A DNA stretch of 29,760 bases, taken from JBGTCY01 sp041748615 (GTDB taxonomy: Bacteria; Bacteroidota; Bacteroidia; Chitinophagales; CAIOSU01). Made by a program: the position numbers and the translations under genes. This document shows positions 15,912 to 24,867 of the stretch, one piece after another. The stretch is taken from assembly GCA_041748615.1 (NCBI GenBank), contig JBGTCY010000274.1, forward strand, positions 1 to 29,760. Direction: 5' to 3'. Position 1 is the first letter of the stretch, and the number at the start of each line of letters is the position of its first letter. The notes below the pieces were generated by a model, which had not been told where the DNA came from, did not search any database, and worked only from the letters and a program-made list of their open reading frames with translations.

Positions 15912-17141
15912 TTAAGCCGCGCGGAGGCGGTTGACTTTTTCTTTGCTCATGCGTTCGAGGCAAAATTCAGCGGTGATGACAAAGTGGCGAACGTCTTTTT
16001 GCGAGGGCAAGTCGAACATGGCGTCCGTCATGACGCTTTCGCAAATGGAGCGCAAGCCGCGCGCGCCTAATTTGAATTCAAACGCCATGTCCACGATGTA
16101 TTCGAGGGCGTCTTCTTCAAAAGTAAGTTCGATGCCTTCGAGTTGCATCAGCTTTTCATATTGGCGGATGAGCGCGTTTTTCGGTTCGGTGAGAATGGCG
16201 CGCAACGCTTTTTTGTCCAATGGATTGAGGTAGGTCAGCACGGGCAGCCTGCCGATAAGTTCAGGAATCAAACCATAGGCTTTCAAATCCTTTGGATTGA
16301 TATATTGAAGATAATTTTCGTATTGTATCTTTTCTTTTTTGTCGGTTTTGAAACCGATGGCGCGGGTTTGCAGGCGGTGCTGAATGACGCGGTCAATGCC
16401 GTCAAATGCGCCTCCGCAAATGAAAAGTATATTGCGCGTGTTCACTTTGATGAGTTTTTGTTCGGGATGTTTTCTGCCACCCTGCGGGGGCACGAACACT
16501 TCCGCGCCTTCGAGTAATTTCAGCAAAGCCTGCTGAACACCTTCACCGGACACATCGCGCGTGATGGAGGGGTTGTCGCCTTTGCGGGCGATTTTATCAA
16601 TCTCGTCAATATACACGATGCCTTTCTCCGCCAGTTTCGCGTCATAATTGCAGATTTGCAACAGGCGTGAAAGAATGCTTTCCACATCTTCGCCCACATA
16701 ACCGGCTTCCGTAAAAACGGTGGCGTCAACGATGGCAAACGGCACGTTCAGAAAACGCGCGATGGAGCGCGCGAGCAGGGTTTTGCCTGTACCCGTTTCT
16801 CCGACCACGAGGATATTTGATTTTTCGATTTCCACATCATCATCGGTGCGCTGATTGAGTCGCTTGTAGTGATTATAGACCGCTACCGACAATGATTTTT
16901 TTGCTTCATCCTGCCCGATAACATATTCATTCAGAAAAGTGAAAATTTCCTTTGGCTTGATGGTTTTTGGAAGGTTGAAAAAGAACTTTTTGTTTTGCTG
17001 ATAAAGCTCTTCGTCCATGATTTGCTGCGCCTGCGCGATGCAGTTTTCACAAATATGCCCTTCAATGCCGGCAATCAGAATATTGGTTTCTTCCTTGTTT
17101 CTGCCGCAGAAAGAGCATTTGTAGCCTTTTTCTTTACTCAT
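15912..17141 (-). CDS. clpX: ATP-dependent Clp protease ATP-binding subunit ClpX
   Basis: The protein has 409 residues. It has the N-terminal C4 zinc-binding domain (Cys9, Cys12, Cys31, Cys34), Walker A GETGTGKT (114-121), pore loop GYVG (147-150), Walker B IVYIDEID (175-182), and sensor 2 GARGLRS (359-365). ClpX unfolds tagged substrates in the cytoplasm and feeds them to ClpP. The IGF loop that docks ClpP is intact at 262-264, so a working ClpXP is expected, although clpP is not adjacent here. A TTAACTTTACC word 20-30 bases upstream of the start resembles the Bacteroidota -7 promoter element, with no clear partner at -33. Confidence 0.97.
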   Translation of the reverse strand: MSKEKGYKCSFCGRNKEETNILIAGIEGHICENCIAQAQQIMDEELYQQNKKFFFNLPKTIKPKEIFTFLNEYVIGQDEAKKSLSVAVYNHYKRLNQRTDDDVEIEKSNILVVGETGTGKTLLARSIARFLNVPFAIVDATVFTEAGYVGEDVESILSRLLQICNYDAKLAEKGIVYIDEIDKIARKGDNPSITRDVSGEGVQQALLKLLEGAEVFVPPQGGRKHPEQKLIKVNTRNILFICGGAFDGIDRVIQHRLQTRAIGFKTDKKEKIQYENYLQYINPKDLKAYGLIPELIGRLPVLTYLNPLDKKALRAILTEPKNALIRQYEKLMQLEGIELTFEEDALEYIVDMAFEFKLGARGLRSICESVMTDAMFDLPSQKDVRHFVITAEFCLERMSKEKVNRLRAA

Positions 17142-17387
17142 AAATGTTTGCTTTTAAGCCGGGTAAAGTTAACGAATTGTAAATGGTTGTTCTTAATTGC
17201 TGATATGAAAAAAAACAAAAATATGGATGTGCTTAGACAAGTTGATAGAAGGAAAAAGCGCTGGAAAGGTTGCCTGTAAGATATTGAGAGGGGATGTGAA
17301 TTGCAAGGAAATTTTAATCATAGATTGAAAATCACGATTGACCGACTTATGCGGCTAAAGCTCGTTTGGATTGGGTTTTATTCTATA

Positions 17388-17411
17388 AGCCCCGCGCTAA
17401 AGCGCAGGGCT
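17388..17411. repeat. Palindrome just after the HMG-CoA lyase gene
   Basis: The 11-base arms AGCCCCGCGCT and AGCGCAGGGCT surround an AA loop, with one mismatch. It begins 3 bases past the stop codon on the minus strand. It can fold into a stable hairpin and may end the lyase transcript, but only a weak T-run follows in that direction. Similar GCGCT palindromes occur as dispersed repeats in this phylum (recollection). Confidence 0.6.
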
Positions 17412-17413
17412 AT

Positions 17414-18265
17414 TCATTCCGGAAAAACCCTTGCCGCAAATTGCATTGCTTCCTGCAATTTGGTTTTGTCCAATCCTGTTTCTTCATTCATTTCATCAAA
17501 ATAAGCCACTAAGTTTTCAGTGGGCATGTTGCCGGTGAGTTCGTCTTTTGCCATGGGGCAGCCTCCGTATCCTTTGAGCGCGCCATCGAATCGTTTGCAG
17601 CCGCTTTGGTATGCCGCATCCACTTTTTCGCGCCATGTGGAAGGGGTGGTGTGAAAATGCGCTCCGAATTCAATGTGCGGAAATTTTTGGGTGAGGTGAT
17701 TGAAAAAATTGGTGATGACATCGGGTTTTGCTACGCCAATCGTGTCGGAGAGTGAAATACATTGCACCTCAAATTTGTCCACCTCGCTCACCCACTGCTC
17801 CGCGATTTCAATGCTCCACGGGTCGCCATAAGGATTGCCGAACGCCATCGAAAGATACACTACGAATTCCTTGTTTTTGCGGTGGGCGACTTCGCGGATG
17901 GAAGCAACCGTTTTCAGCGCTTTTTGCATGTCGGAGTTGGTGTTGCGCTGCTGAAAAGTTTCGGAAATGGAAAACGGATAACCGAGATAGGTGATTTGTT
18001 CTAAGCGGCTCGCCTCAATCGCTCCGCGCACATTCGCAACGATGACGGATAACTTGGTGGAAGATTCCCGCCAGTTGATTTTTTCCAACACCTCTGCCGT
18101 GTCCGCCATTTGCGGCACATACCGCGCTGAAACGAAACTGCCCGCGTCAATCGTGTGGAAACCCACCTTCAGCAGCGCGTTCAGATATTCGATTTTCTGC
18201 TCGGTGGGAATAAATACTTTGATTCCCTGCATCGCATCTCTCGGACATTCAATTATTTTAATCAC
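17414..18265 (-). CDS. Hydroxymethylglutaryl-CoA lyase
   Basis: The protein has 283 residues and a TIM-barrel fold of the DRE-TIM (HMGL-like) family. It cleaves HMG-CoA to acetoacetate and acetyl-CoA, the last step of leucine breakdown. Visible features are ECPRDAMQ at 6-13 (catalytic Arg9, metal ligand Asp10), metal-binding His203 and His205 in GAHFHTT, and the active-site loop YGGCPMA with Cys236. The PRDAMQ variant of the more common PRDGLQ is one I associate with Bacteroidota. No other leucine-degradation gene lies next to it; a palindromic element separates it from the T9SS gene upstream. Confidence 0.9.
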   Translation of the reverse strand: MIKIIECPRDAMQGIKVFIPTEQKIEYLNALLKVGFHTIDAGSFVSARYVPQMADTAEVLEKINWRESSTKLSVIVANVRGAIEASRLEQITYLGYPFSISETFQQRNTNSDMQKALKTVASIREVAHRKNKEFVVYLSMAFGNPYGDPWSIEIAEQWVSEVDKFEVQCISLSDTIGVAKPDVITNFFNHLTQKFPHIEFGAHFHTTPSTWREKVDAAYQSGCKRFDGALKGYGGCPMAKDELTGNMPTENLVAYFDEMNEETGLDKTKLQEAMQFAARVFPE

Positions 18266-18287
18266 GATATTTATTAATCTATTTTAA

Positions 18288-18318
18288 GACCTTATAGGTT
18301 TTTAAAACCTATAAGGTC
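18288..18318. repeat. Perfect 31-base palindrome
   Basis: The 15-base arms GACCTTATAGGTTTT and AAAACCTATAAGGTC are separated by a single T. It lies between the T9SS protein gene and the HMG-CoA lyase gene, both on the minus strand. It can act as a hairpin in RNA or a cruciform in DNA. Palindromes reading ACCTTATAGGT are a familiar dispersed repeat in Bacteroidota (recollection). It may terminate the upstream transcript. Confidence 0.9.
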
Positions 18319-18334
18319 AGTGTATTTGAAAGAA

Positions 18335-19888
18335 TTATTTTGTTATCAAAAAAGAAACTTTTCCGGAAATTGAATTTTCTCCAACAAGTTTCAGCCAATG
18401 CATTCCGGCTCCCAAATCTCTGACATCAATTTGAATGACGGATGAATTTTCATTCACCATCCCGATTTTTTTTATTTGTTTTCCAGCGCTGTCAAACAAT
18501 AAAATTTCATTCAAATCAGGAAGAGGTTTTTCAAAAGCGACAAACAGCGTCTGCTCTGCCGGATTGGGATAGACCTGCATTTTTACAGAATTAATTTCAG
18601 TAATATGATTTACGATTTCAAAAACGGTAACGGTTCCGGTTACAACGCAGCCGTTATCATCGGTCACAGTCACAGTATAATCATCCGGTGCAAGTCCGGT
18701 GATGGAATCCGTTGTTGCTCCATTGTCCCACAAATAAATGTAAGGAGCAGTGCCACCGGCAACGGAAACTAAAGCTGTGCCATTGTCTCCGCCATACGCG
18801 CCTTCAGCACTCAGTGTCAGTTGTAGCGCGTCCGGTTGCGAAATGTTGAAGGAAGCAGTTTGCGTACATTGATTCGCATCGGTCACCGTCACCGAATAAT
18901 TGCCGGCTGCAAAACCTAACTGCGGAGAGCCACTGCTGAACGTGTAGGAAAACGGTTCATAACCTCCCGTCATTGTGAAATTCACGCTGCCATCATTTTC
19001 ACCATGACAGGAAACATTTTCAACTGCCGAAGAAACGCTGAATCCGGGACAAGAAGGCTGTACAGCAGCGTACTCAAAACTTTTGATTTCCTGCCAATTT
19101 GGTTCCATGAAAACTTTCAGCAGCGGATGACCGATACCTTTCGCGTAATACAAATAATAATAAGAAGTATCGCGGTTGACATTCACGGGCGTGCCGTTTG
19201 CGAGAATTTCCTGCGTGAAATAATTGGTTTCCTTTACACGAAGCACATCGAACACTCCGAGCGGAGTTTTCAGCAATCCGTACCCATCGGCTTCGGTGTC
19301 ATCCTCATTAGTGATGCGAAAGCCCAATGAGCCGAAAATGACTTCGAAAGTATATGTTTCCGGGTTCGTGTAGCCGAGTTGATATTGCGCGGACAACACG
19401 ATATCCAAAGGGGAAATTTCCGCCCTGAAAGTGTCATAAACTCCTGTATGGTTTCCATAGAGCACATCGGTAGTATCGGCAATCACGGAAAAACCCAGCC
19501 GGGTGAATGTTGTTGCCGTGCTTCTGTAATAAGCGTAAATGTACATGGAAGTATCGCTGCCGTTGGTTTGCACATCATCCAATGCGGCAACCGTTGCAGT
19601 GGGGTAATGCTGAGGCGAAGGAGTAACAGCGGGCGTTAAATAATGAACACTGCCGGTGTCCGTAAAAAAATAACTGAGCTTGCTGAAATCATACACTCCG
19701 TCCGCACCGGCAAAGCCCGCGGAGAGGCTGTCGTTGATGTTCATCGTTGGGTCAAAACCGAAACCGGAAATGATTTCAAAGGATTGACCCGGTTCGGGAA
19801 AATCATTCTGGTCGAGGGTGATTTGGGAAAAGAGGGTGGGGGCGAAGAATAGTCCAAGTAAAAATGTTGACGTTATTTTTTTAAACAT
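18335..19888 (-). CDS. Secreted protein with SprB-type repeats and a T9SS sorting tail
   Basis: The protein has 517 residues. The ATG at 19888 gives a standard signal peptide (MFKKITSTFLLGLFF to LFSQ); an ATG at 19933 in frame overlaps leuS and would spoil it. Residues 25-280 form a domain I do not recognise, rich in Tyr, Thr and Asp. Two SprB-like repeats follow (about 285-353 and 357-424), each with the GG(Y/T)xPYxYxW-like core and a DYTVTVTD-like end. The C-terminal domain (about 434-517) begins VYPNP at 439 and ends VSFLITK, the type A sorting signal that directs export by the type IX system and cell-surface attachment. It starts 31 bases after leuS ends on the same strand. Its function beyond surface location is unknown. 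Confidence 0.88.
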   Translation of the reverse strand: MFKKITSTFLLGLFFAPTLFSQITLDQNDFPEPGQSFEIISGFGFDPTMNINDSLSAGFAGADGVYDFSKLSYFFTDTGSVHYLTPAVTPSPQHYPTATVAALDDVQTNGSDTSMYIYAYYRSTATTFTRLGFSVIADTTDVLYGNHTGVYDTFRAEISPLDIVLSAQYQLGYTNPETYTFEVIFGSLGFRITNEDDTEADGYGLLKTPLGVFDVLRVKETNYFTQEILANGTPVNVNRDTSYYYLYYAKGIGHPLLKVFMEPNWQEIKSFEYAAVQPSCPGFSVSSAVENVSCHGENDGSVNFTMTGGYEPFSYTFSSGSPQLGFAAGNYSVTVTDANQCTQTASFNISQPDALQLTLSAEGAYGGDNGTALVSVAGGTAPYIYLWDNGATTDSITGLAPDDYTVTVTDDNGCVVTGTVTVFEIVNHITEINSVKMQVYPNPAEQTLFVAFEKPLPDLNEILLFDSAGKQIKKIGMVNENSSVIQIDVRDLGAGMHWLKLVGENSISGKVSFLITK

Positions 19889-19919
19889 ATTATTATAATA
19901 TATTATTAATAAATTAAAA

Positions 19920-22715
19920 TTACACCACCACATTAATTATTCTCCCCTTCACATACACCACTTTTTTTGGCTGTTTGCCTTCGAGCCATTTCTGCACAGT
20001 TTCGCTTGCCAAAACTTCCTGCTCTACTTTAGATGCTTCAATATCTAATGCAAATTCGATTTTCGCCCGCACTTTGCCGTTAATGGAAATCGGGTATTCA
20101 AACTTGCTTTCCACTAAAAACTGCGGGTTGTGCTGGGGATAAGGCGCGAGCGTCACAGAATTTTCAAAACCCATTTGTTCCCACATTTCTTCCGCGATAT
20201 GCGGAGCGAATGGCGCAAGCAGGACGATTAAATCTTTTAGTACCGCTTTTTTGTGGCATTTCAAATCAGTGAGTTCGTTCACGCAAATCATGAAATTGCT
20301 CACGCACGTATTGAATGAAAACCGCTCGATGTCTTCGCGGATTTTTTTAATGGTTTTGTGAATGACTTTTAACTCCTGTTCATTGGCAGGCTCATCGTTA
20401 AATAACTGCTTGCCGTTATCATCATAAAACAACCGCCACAATTTTCTCATGAATTTGGAAACCCCGTCAATCCCATTCGTATTCCACGGCTTACTCTGCT
20501 CAATCGGACCGAGAAACATTTCATACATGCGAAAAGTATCCGCGCCATACTCGTTGATGATGTCATCGGGGTTGACAACATTGAGTTTGGATTTGGACAT
20601 TTTTTCGACCAGTGGAACTAACTCCACTTTTTCTTCTTTCATGTAAAAATTAGTTCGCTCTGAAAATTCTTTTTTAGTTAATTCCAATCCTTCTTTATCT
20701 ATATAATATTTCCCATTTTCCCATTTTACAAACTTGACAGGAAAATGAAATTCACCAACAGATGTTGCTCCATTTGTTTCCATATTTGGTTGTGGTGGTA
20801 TCATCCAATACTTGATATCCCTGCCGTCATTCTCTGGAATCAAATAAACTGTTGCAATCAAGCTTACTCCCTGTATCATCCCCTGATTAATCAACCTTTT
20901 AAAAGGCTCGATTTTACTTACATGCCCGAGGTCATATAAAAACTTCTGCCAGAAGCGGGCATACAACAAATGCCCCACGGCATGTTCGGTGCCGCCAATA
21001 TAGAGGTCCACATCCTGCCAGTATTGTTCGGCTTCTTTGGAGATAAAAGCATTGTCGTTGCGCGGGTCCATGTAGCGCAGGAAATACCAAGAGCTACCCG
21101 CCCAGCCGGGCATGGTGGTGGGTTCATACTTCCAATCCCTCACTTTTGCCAATGGCGGCTCTCCATCCGCTCCCGGCTTAAAATCATCCATCTGCGGCAG
21201 CAGCAGCGGCAAATCTTTTTCATCAAGCGGATAGGGAATATCGTCTTTGTAATAAATCGGAATCGGCTCGCCCCAATAGCGCTGTCTTCCAAAAATTGCA
21301 TCACGGAGGCGGTAGTTCACTTTGCGTTTTCCCAATCCCCGTTTTTCGATTTCGTTGTTGATGTGTGCAATCGCATCCAACACTTCCATGCCGTTCAGAA
21401 AATCCGAGTTGAGCATTTTGCCCAGCTTGTCTTCACGACCGGCTCCCGGGTACATGCTTTTGTCAATCACTTCCATAATGGGCAAATTGAAATGTGTTGC
21501 AAAAGCATGGTCACGGTCGTCATCTGCCGGCACTGCCATGATTGCGCCTGTGCCGTAGCCCATCAGCACGTATTCACTCATCCAGATTGGTATCGGTTCG
21601 TTGGTGAAAGGATTAATTGCGAAAGAGCCGGTAAACGCACCCGTCACTTTTTTTACTTCCGATTGCCGCTCCCGTTCCGAGCGGGATTGCACGTAATTAA
21701 TATATTCTTGAACGGCTGTTTTTTGTTCGGGCGTGGTGAGCTGCTCCACCAATTCATGTTCAGGCGCCAGCACCATAAAGGTTGCTCCGAAAATCGTATC
21801 CGGTCGGGTTGTATAAACCTCCACGTCCAACTCCAAGCCTTGAACTTTAAACTTCATACTTGCGCCTTCCGAGCGACCAATCCAGTTACGTTGCATCTCT
21901 TTCATGCTGTCGCTCCATTCGAGCGTGTCGAGGTCGTTCAATAAGCGTTCGGCATAAGCGGTAATCCGCAGGAACCACTGCCGCATTTTCTTTTTGATTA
22001 CCGGGTGACCGCCTCGTTCCGAGCGTCCATCTTTTACCTCGTCATTCGCCAGCACCGTTCCTAATTCCGGACACCAGTTCACTTCCGCATAGGACAAAAA
22101 TGCCAGCCGGTAGTTCATCAAAATCTGCTGTTGTTCTTTTTCACTGAAATTTTTCCAGTCGTCAGCCGAAAAAATTTCCTGCTTGTCGCCAGCGGCTTCC
22201 ACATTGGCATTTCCTTCCTTTTCAAAAATTTTCACTAACTCCTCGATACTTTCCGCTTTATTCGTTTTTTTATTAAACCATGATTTGAACAGTTGCAGAA
22301 AAATCCATTGTGTCCATTTGTAATATTCAGGAGCACAGGTTTTCACCTCTCTGTCCCAATCGTAGTTGAACCCCATCATCCCGAGCTGCTCCTTGAAGCG
22401 CTTGATGTTTTCCTCCGTGGTGTCAGCCGGATGTCTGCCCGTTTGGATGGCGTATTGTTCCGCAGGCAATCCAAATGCGTCAAATCCCATCGGGTGCAGC
22501 ACATTGAAGCCGCAATGCTTTTTGTAGCGCGAATAAATATCTGAAGCGATGTAGCCGAGCGGATGCCCTACATGCAGCCCTGAACCGGAAGGGTAGGGGA
22601 ACATATCAAGCACGTAATATTTCGGCTTGGAGGAGCCGGTTTCCGTTTTATAGATATTCCAATTCTGCCACTTCTTGCGGGCGTTATTTTCGATTTGCGT
22701 AAAGTTATATTCCAT
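19920..22715 (-). CDS. leuS: Leucyl-tRNA synthetase
   Basis: The protein has 931 residues, slightly longer than E. coli LeuRS. It charges tRNA(Leu) with leucine in the cytoplasm. HVGH (48-51, in PYPSGSGLHVGHPLGY) is the HIGH motif. KMSKS is at 705-709, followed by KLNVVNPDD. The editing insertion lies in between, with TTRPDTIFGATFMVLAPEH typical of the CP1 domain. The segment around 640-690 before KMSKS is Bacteroidota-like and carries an extra loop. The C-terminal anticodon and tail domains are complete, ending KGRIINVVV. Confidence 0.97.
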   Translation of the reverse strand: MEYNFTQIENNARKKWQNWNIYKTETGSSKPKYYVLDMFPYPSGSGLHVGHPLGYIASDIYSRYKKHCGFNVLHPMGFDAFGLPAEQYAIQTGRHPADTTEENIKRFKEQLGMMGFNYDWDREVKTCAPEYYKWTQWIFLQLFKSWFNKKTNKAESIEELVKIFEKEGNANVEAAGDKQEIFSADDWKNFSEKEQQQILMNYRLAFLSYAEVNWCPELGTVLANDEVKDGRSERGGHPVIKKKMRQWFLRITAYAERLLNDLDTLEWSDSMKEMQRNWIGRSEGASMKFKVQGLELDVEVYTTRPDTIFGATFMVLAPEHELVEQLTTPEQKTAVQEYINYVQSRSERERQSEVKKVTGAFTGSFAINPFTNEPIPIWMSEYVLMGYGTGAIMAVPADDDRDHAFATHFNLPIMEVIDKSMYPGAGREDKLGKMLNSDFLNGMEVLDAIAHINNEIEKRGLGKRKVNYRLRDAIFGRQRYWGEPIPIYYKDDIPYPLDEKDLPLLLPQMDDFKPGADGEPPLAKVRDWKYEPTTMPGWAGSSWYFLRYMDPRNDNAFISKEAEQYWQDVDLYIGGTEHAVGHLLYARFWQKFLYDLGHVSKIEPFKRLINQGMIQGVSLIATVYLIPENDGRDIKYWMIPPQPNMETNGATSVGEFHFPVKFVKWENGKYYIDKEGLELTKKEFSERTNFYMKEEKVELVPLVEKMSKSKLNVVNPDDIINEYGADTFRMYEMFLGPIEQSKPWNTNGIDGVSKFMRKLWRLFYDDNGKQLFNDEPANEQELKVIHKTIKKIREDIERFSFNTCVSNFMICVNELTDLKCHKKAVLKDLIVLLAPFAPHIAEEMWEQMGFENSVTLAPYPQHNPQFLVESKFEYPISINGKVRAKIEFALDIEASKVEQEVLASETVQKWLEGKQPKKVVYVKGRIINVVV

Positions 22716-23203
22716 AAAATTGTTTCGGTATGCAAGGTTAGTAAAAGGATGAGAAAATACGGGCGGGAGTTGGGTTACTGAATCATCAGCGTAGATATTT
22801 TCTTGGGTTGGTTTAATTGTTGGTCGAGAGTCAAGATGTCGCGGGTCTATTCGTCAGCCGGAGGCTAATCCGCTTTCAGAGGACTTTGGCTGCCTTAGTA
22901 TCTGAGCATAGAATTAAGTATATTTTCAATATAACTTCAATGCATCTAAAATCTAAAGTCTAAAATCTGAGCAAGGTAGGTTTCAAATAGCGGTTGTTAT
23001 TTTGATAACTTCACTTAGAGATTGAGGATGATATATCGAGAGTAGTCGAATTTTCGAAGAAAAGAGATGTACTCTCGGTTAATGCCGAATGATTTACCAT
23101 TTCAAAATTTGAAGACCTGAGTTGTTTCGGCATATTTTACAACATGAAACATCAAGGTTATCGTGAACCAAAATATTTAAAAACCCTTCATTAGCTTTAG
23201 CGC
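22716..23203. other. Divergent promoter region of leuS and hutI with repeat remnants
   Basis: These 488 bases separate two divergent genes and contain no recognisable coding frame. They hold a short palindrome TCAGCCGGAGGCT near 22855, whose reverse-complement type recurs near 26585, and a TTTCAGAGGACT word seen inverted near 13306. A longer repeat lies at 22939-23013. Promoters for both genes must lie here, but I cannot point to them. Confidence 0.6.
22939..23013 (+). repeat. Second copy of the 6845-6918 repeat
   Basis: It begins AATGCATCTAAAATCTAA and ends TTATTTTGATAACTTCA. It aligns with 6845-6918 with a small length difference and about three quarters of bases identical. The left half and left terminal repeat of the 6779-6918 element are not evident here, so this copy may be truncated. 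As at 7021, it lies upstream of a plus-strand gene (hutI). Confidence 0.65.
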
Positions 23204-24442
23204 ATGAAATTGCTGATAAAAAACATTAAAAAATTAGTTTGCAGCGAGGATAATAATTCTCCCGTTAGAGGTAAGGCGATGCAGTCGTTGTCATTCCTGG
23301 AAAATGCCTGGTTATTGATTGAGGATGAGTGGCTGAAAGATTATGGAGTGATGGAAACATGTCCTGAAAACGTGGATATTGTCATGAATGCCGAAGGAAA
23401 ATTTGTGTTGCCGTGCTGGTGTGACACGCATACGCATTTAGTGTTTGCCGGCAGCCGTGAAGGGGAATTCGTTGCGCGTATTCAGGGCTTGTCTTATGAA
23501 GAAATCGCGAAGCAGGGCGGGGGCATTTTGAATTCCGCAAAAAAATTACAGGAAACTTCAGAGCAGGAATTGCTGGAACAAGCGCTCAATCGTCTGCGTG
23601 AAATCACGCTGTTCGGAACGGGAGCGGTGGAAATTAAAAGCGGTTACGGATTGTCCGTGGAGGGTGAATTGAAAATGCTACGCGTAATTAAAAAACTGAA
23701 ATCCCTCAGTCCGCTGACAATTAAAGCGACATTTCTGGGTGCGCATGCCATTCCGGAAAAATTCAAAAAAGACAGGAAAGGATATTTGCGGCTTATCACA
23801 GATGAAATGCTGCCGGTGATTCGCGAAGAGCGGCTGGCGGATTTTATTGATGTGTTTTGCGATAAAGGATTTTTTACACCCGATGAAACAGATTTGATAT
23901 TACAAGCAGGAACTGTCGCAGGATTACGGGCGAAAATTCATGCAAACGAACTGGGACTGACAGGCGGTGTGCAAGCGGGAGTAAAAAATAATGCGTTGTC
24001 GGTGGACCATCTCGAACATCTCGGAGAGGATGAAATTAACTCGTTGCTGTCTTCACAAACCATTCCGACATTATTGCCGACCACCGCGTTTTTCCTCGGA
24101 CTGAAATATGCTCCCGCGCGGAAATTGATGGATGCCGGATTGCCGGTCGCGCTGGCATCTGATTTTAATCCCGGCTCATCGCCTTCGGGCAATTTGCCGT
24201 TCGTGTTGTCATTAGCCTGTATCAAAATGAAAATGACGCCCGAAGAAGCGGTGAATGCGGCAACCATCAATGGCGCCTTTGCAATGCAGGTGGAAGATAC
24301 ACTTGGTAGTATTTCAAAAGGAAAAAAAGCGAATGTGTTGATTACGAAAAAAATACCTTCTCTCGCCTACCTGCCCTATTGTTTCGGAAGCAATCTGATA
24401 GACACAGTGATTATAAACGGAAAAGTACAAACTGAAGAATGA
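23204..24442 (+). CDS. hutI: Imidazolonepropionase
   Basis: The protein has 412 residues of the amidohydrolase superfamily. It hydrolyses 4-imidazolone-5-propionate to N-formimino-glutamate, the third step of histidine degradation in the cytoplasm. Metal-binding residues are visible: His76 and His78 in CDTHTHLVFAGSR, His246 in KIHANELG and Asp320 in ASDFNPGSSP. The QGGG segment (104-107) and KSGYGL are also typical. Length matches the family. None of hutH, hutU or a formiminoglutamate hydrolase is in this window, so the pathway genes are scattered. Its stop overlaps the start of the next gene (ATGA), implying translational coupling. Confidence 0.95.
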   Translation: MKLLIKNIKKLVCSEDNNSPVRGKAMQSLSFLENAWLLIEDEWLKDYGVMETCPENVDIVMNAEGKFVLPCWCDTHTHLVFAGSREGEFVARIQGLSYEEIAKQGGGILNSAKKLQETSEQELLEQALNRLREITLFGTGAVEIKSGYGLSVEGELKMLRVIKKLKSLSPLTIKATFLGAHAIPEKFKKDRKGYLRLITDEMLPVIREERLADFIDVFCDKGFFTPDETDLILQAGTVAGLRAKIHANELGLTGGVQAGVKNNALSVDHLEHLGEDEINSLLSSQTIPTLLPTTAFFLGLKYAPARKLMDAGLPVALASDFNPGSSPSGNLPFVLSLACIKMKMTPEEAVNAATINGAFAMQVEDTLGSISKGKKANVLITKKIPSLAYLPYCFGSNLIDTVIINGKVQTEE

Positions 24443-24867
24443 GCGCCACACAACAAAACATTTTTTTATTCTGCGCCATGGCATGCGTGGGGATGACAAC
24501 GGAAATATTTTTCACCGCCATCACAGGATTTATCTACGGAGAAATGTCTGTGCAAATGAAAGGATTTTCCTATGTGTGGATGTTCCCGATTTACGGACTG
24601 GCGGGCATTGCTTTTCCACCCATTCTGAAACTTATTGGCAACTGGAATGTATTGCTGCGCATGTGCGTCTATGCCATTGGCATTCTGATGGTGGAATTCG
24701 CAACGGGCTGGTTTCTGGAATTTGCCACCGGACAATGTCCCTGGGAATACAAAGAGGGCTGGCATGTACTCGGATACATCAGGATTGACTACTTTCCCTT
24801 TTGGGCGATGTTCGGATTGATGGTGGAGTTGCTGCTCAAGTTTTTAATGCGGTTGAGATTTGTTTGA
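24439..24867 (+). CDS. Small four-helix membrane protein, ABC_trans_CmpB-like
   Basis: The protein has 142 residues with about four transmembrane segments. Hydrophobic stretches lie near 7-32, 45-65, 72-95 and 115-140. The segment GWFLEFATGQCPWEYKEGWHVLGYIRIDYFPFW resembles, in its Leu/Glu, Trp-(D/E)-Tyr and Gly-x-I pattern, the putative ABC-transporter type IV (CmpB-like) family of bacterial membrane proteins; the function of that family is not established and the match is by eye. The ATG overlaps the hutI stop by 4 bases (ATGA), so the two are probably cotranslated. The 3' end overlaps the convergent acyltransferase gene by 24 bases. Confidence 0.8.
   Translation: MSATQQNIFLFCAMACVGMTTEIFFTAITGFIYGEMSVQMKGFSYVWMFPIYGLAGIAFPPILKLIGNWNVLLRMCVYAIGILMVEFATGWFLEFATGQCPWEYKEGWHVLGYIRIDYFPFWAMFGLMVELLLKFLMRLRFV

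Noticed and set aside
17142..17387. Possible small gene or RNA upstream of clpX.
   Set aside because: Only short frames without recognisable features; the region probably holds the clpX promoter.
20970..21944. Open frame of 324 codons on the plus strand inside leuS.
   Set aside because: leuS is complete in the opposite strand and the plus frame has shadow composition (many Cys, His and Arg).
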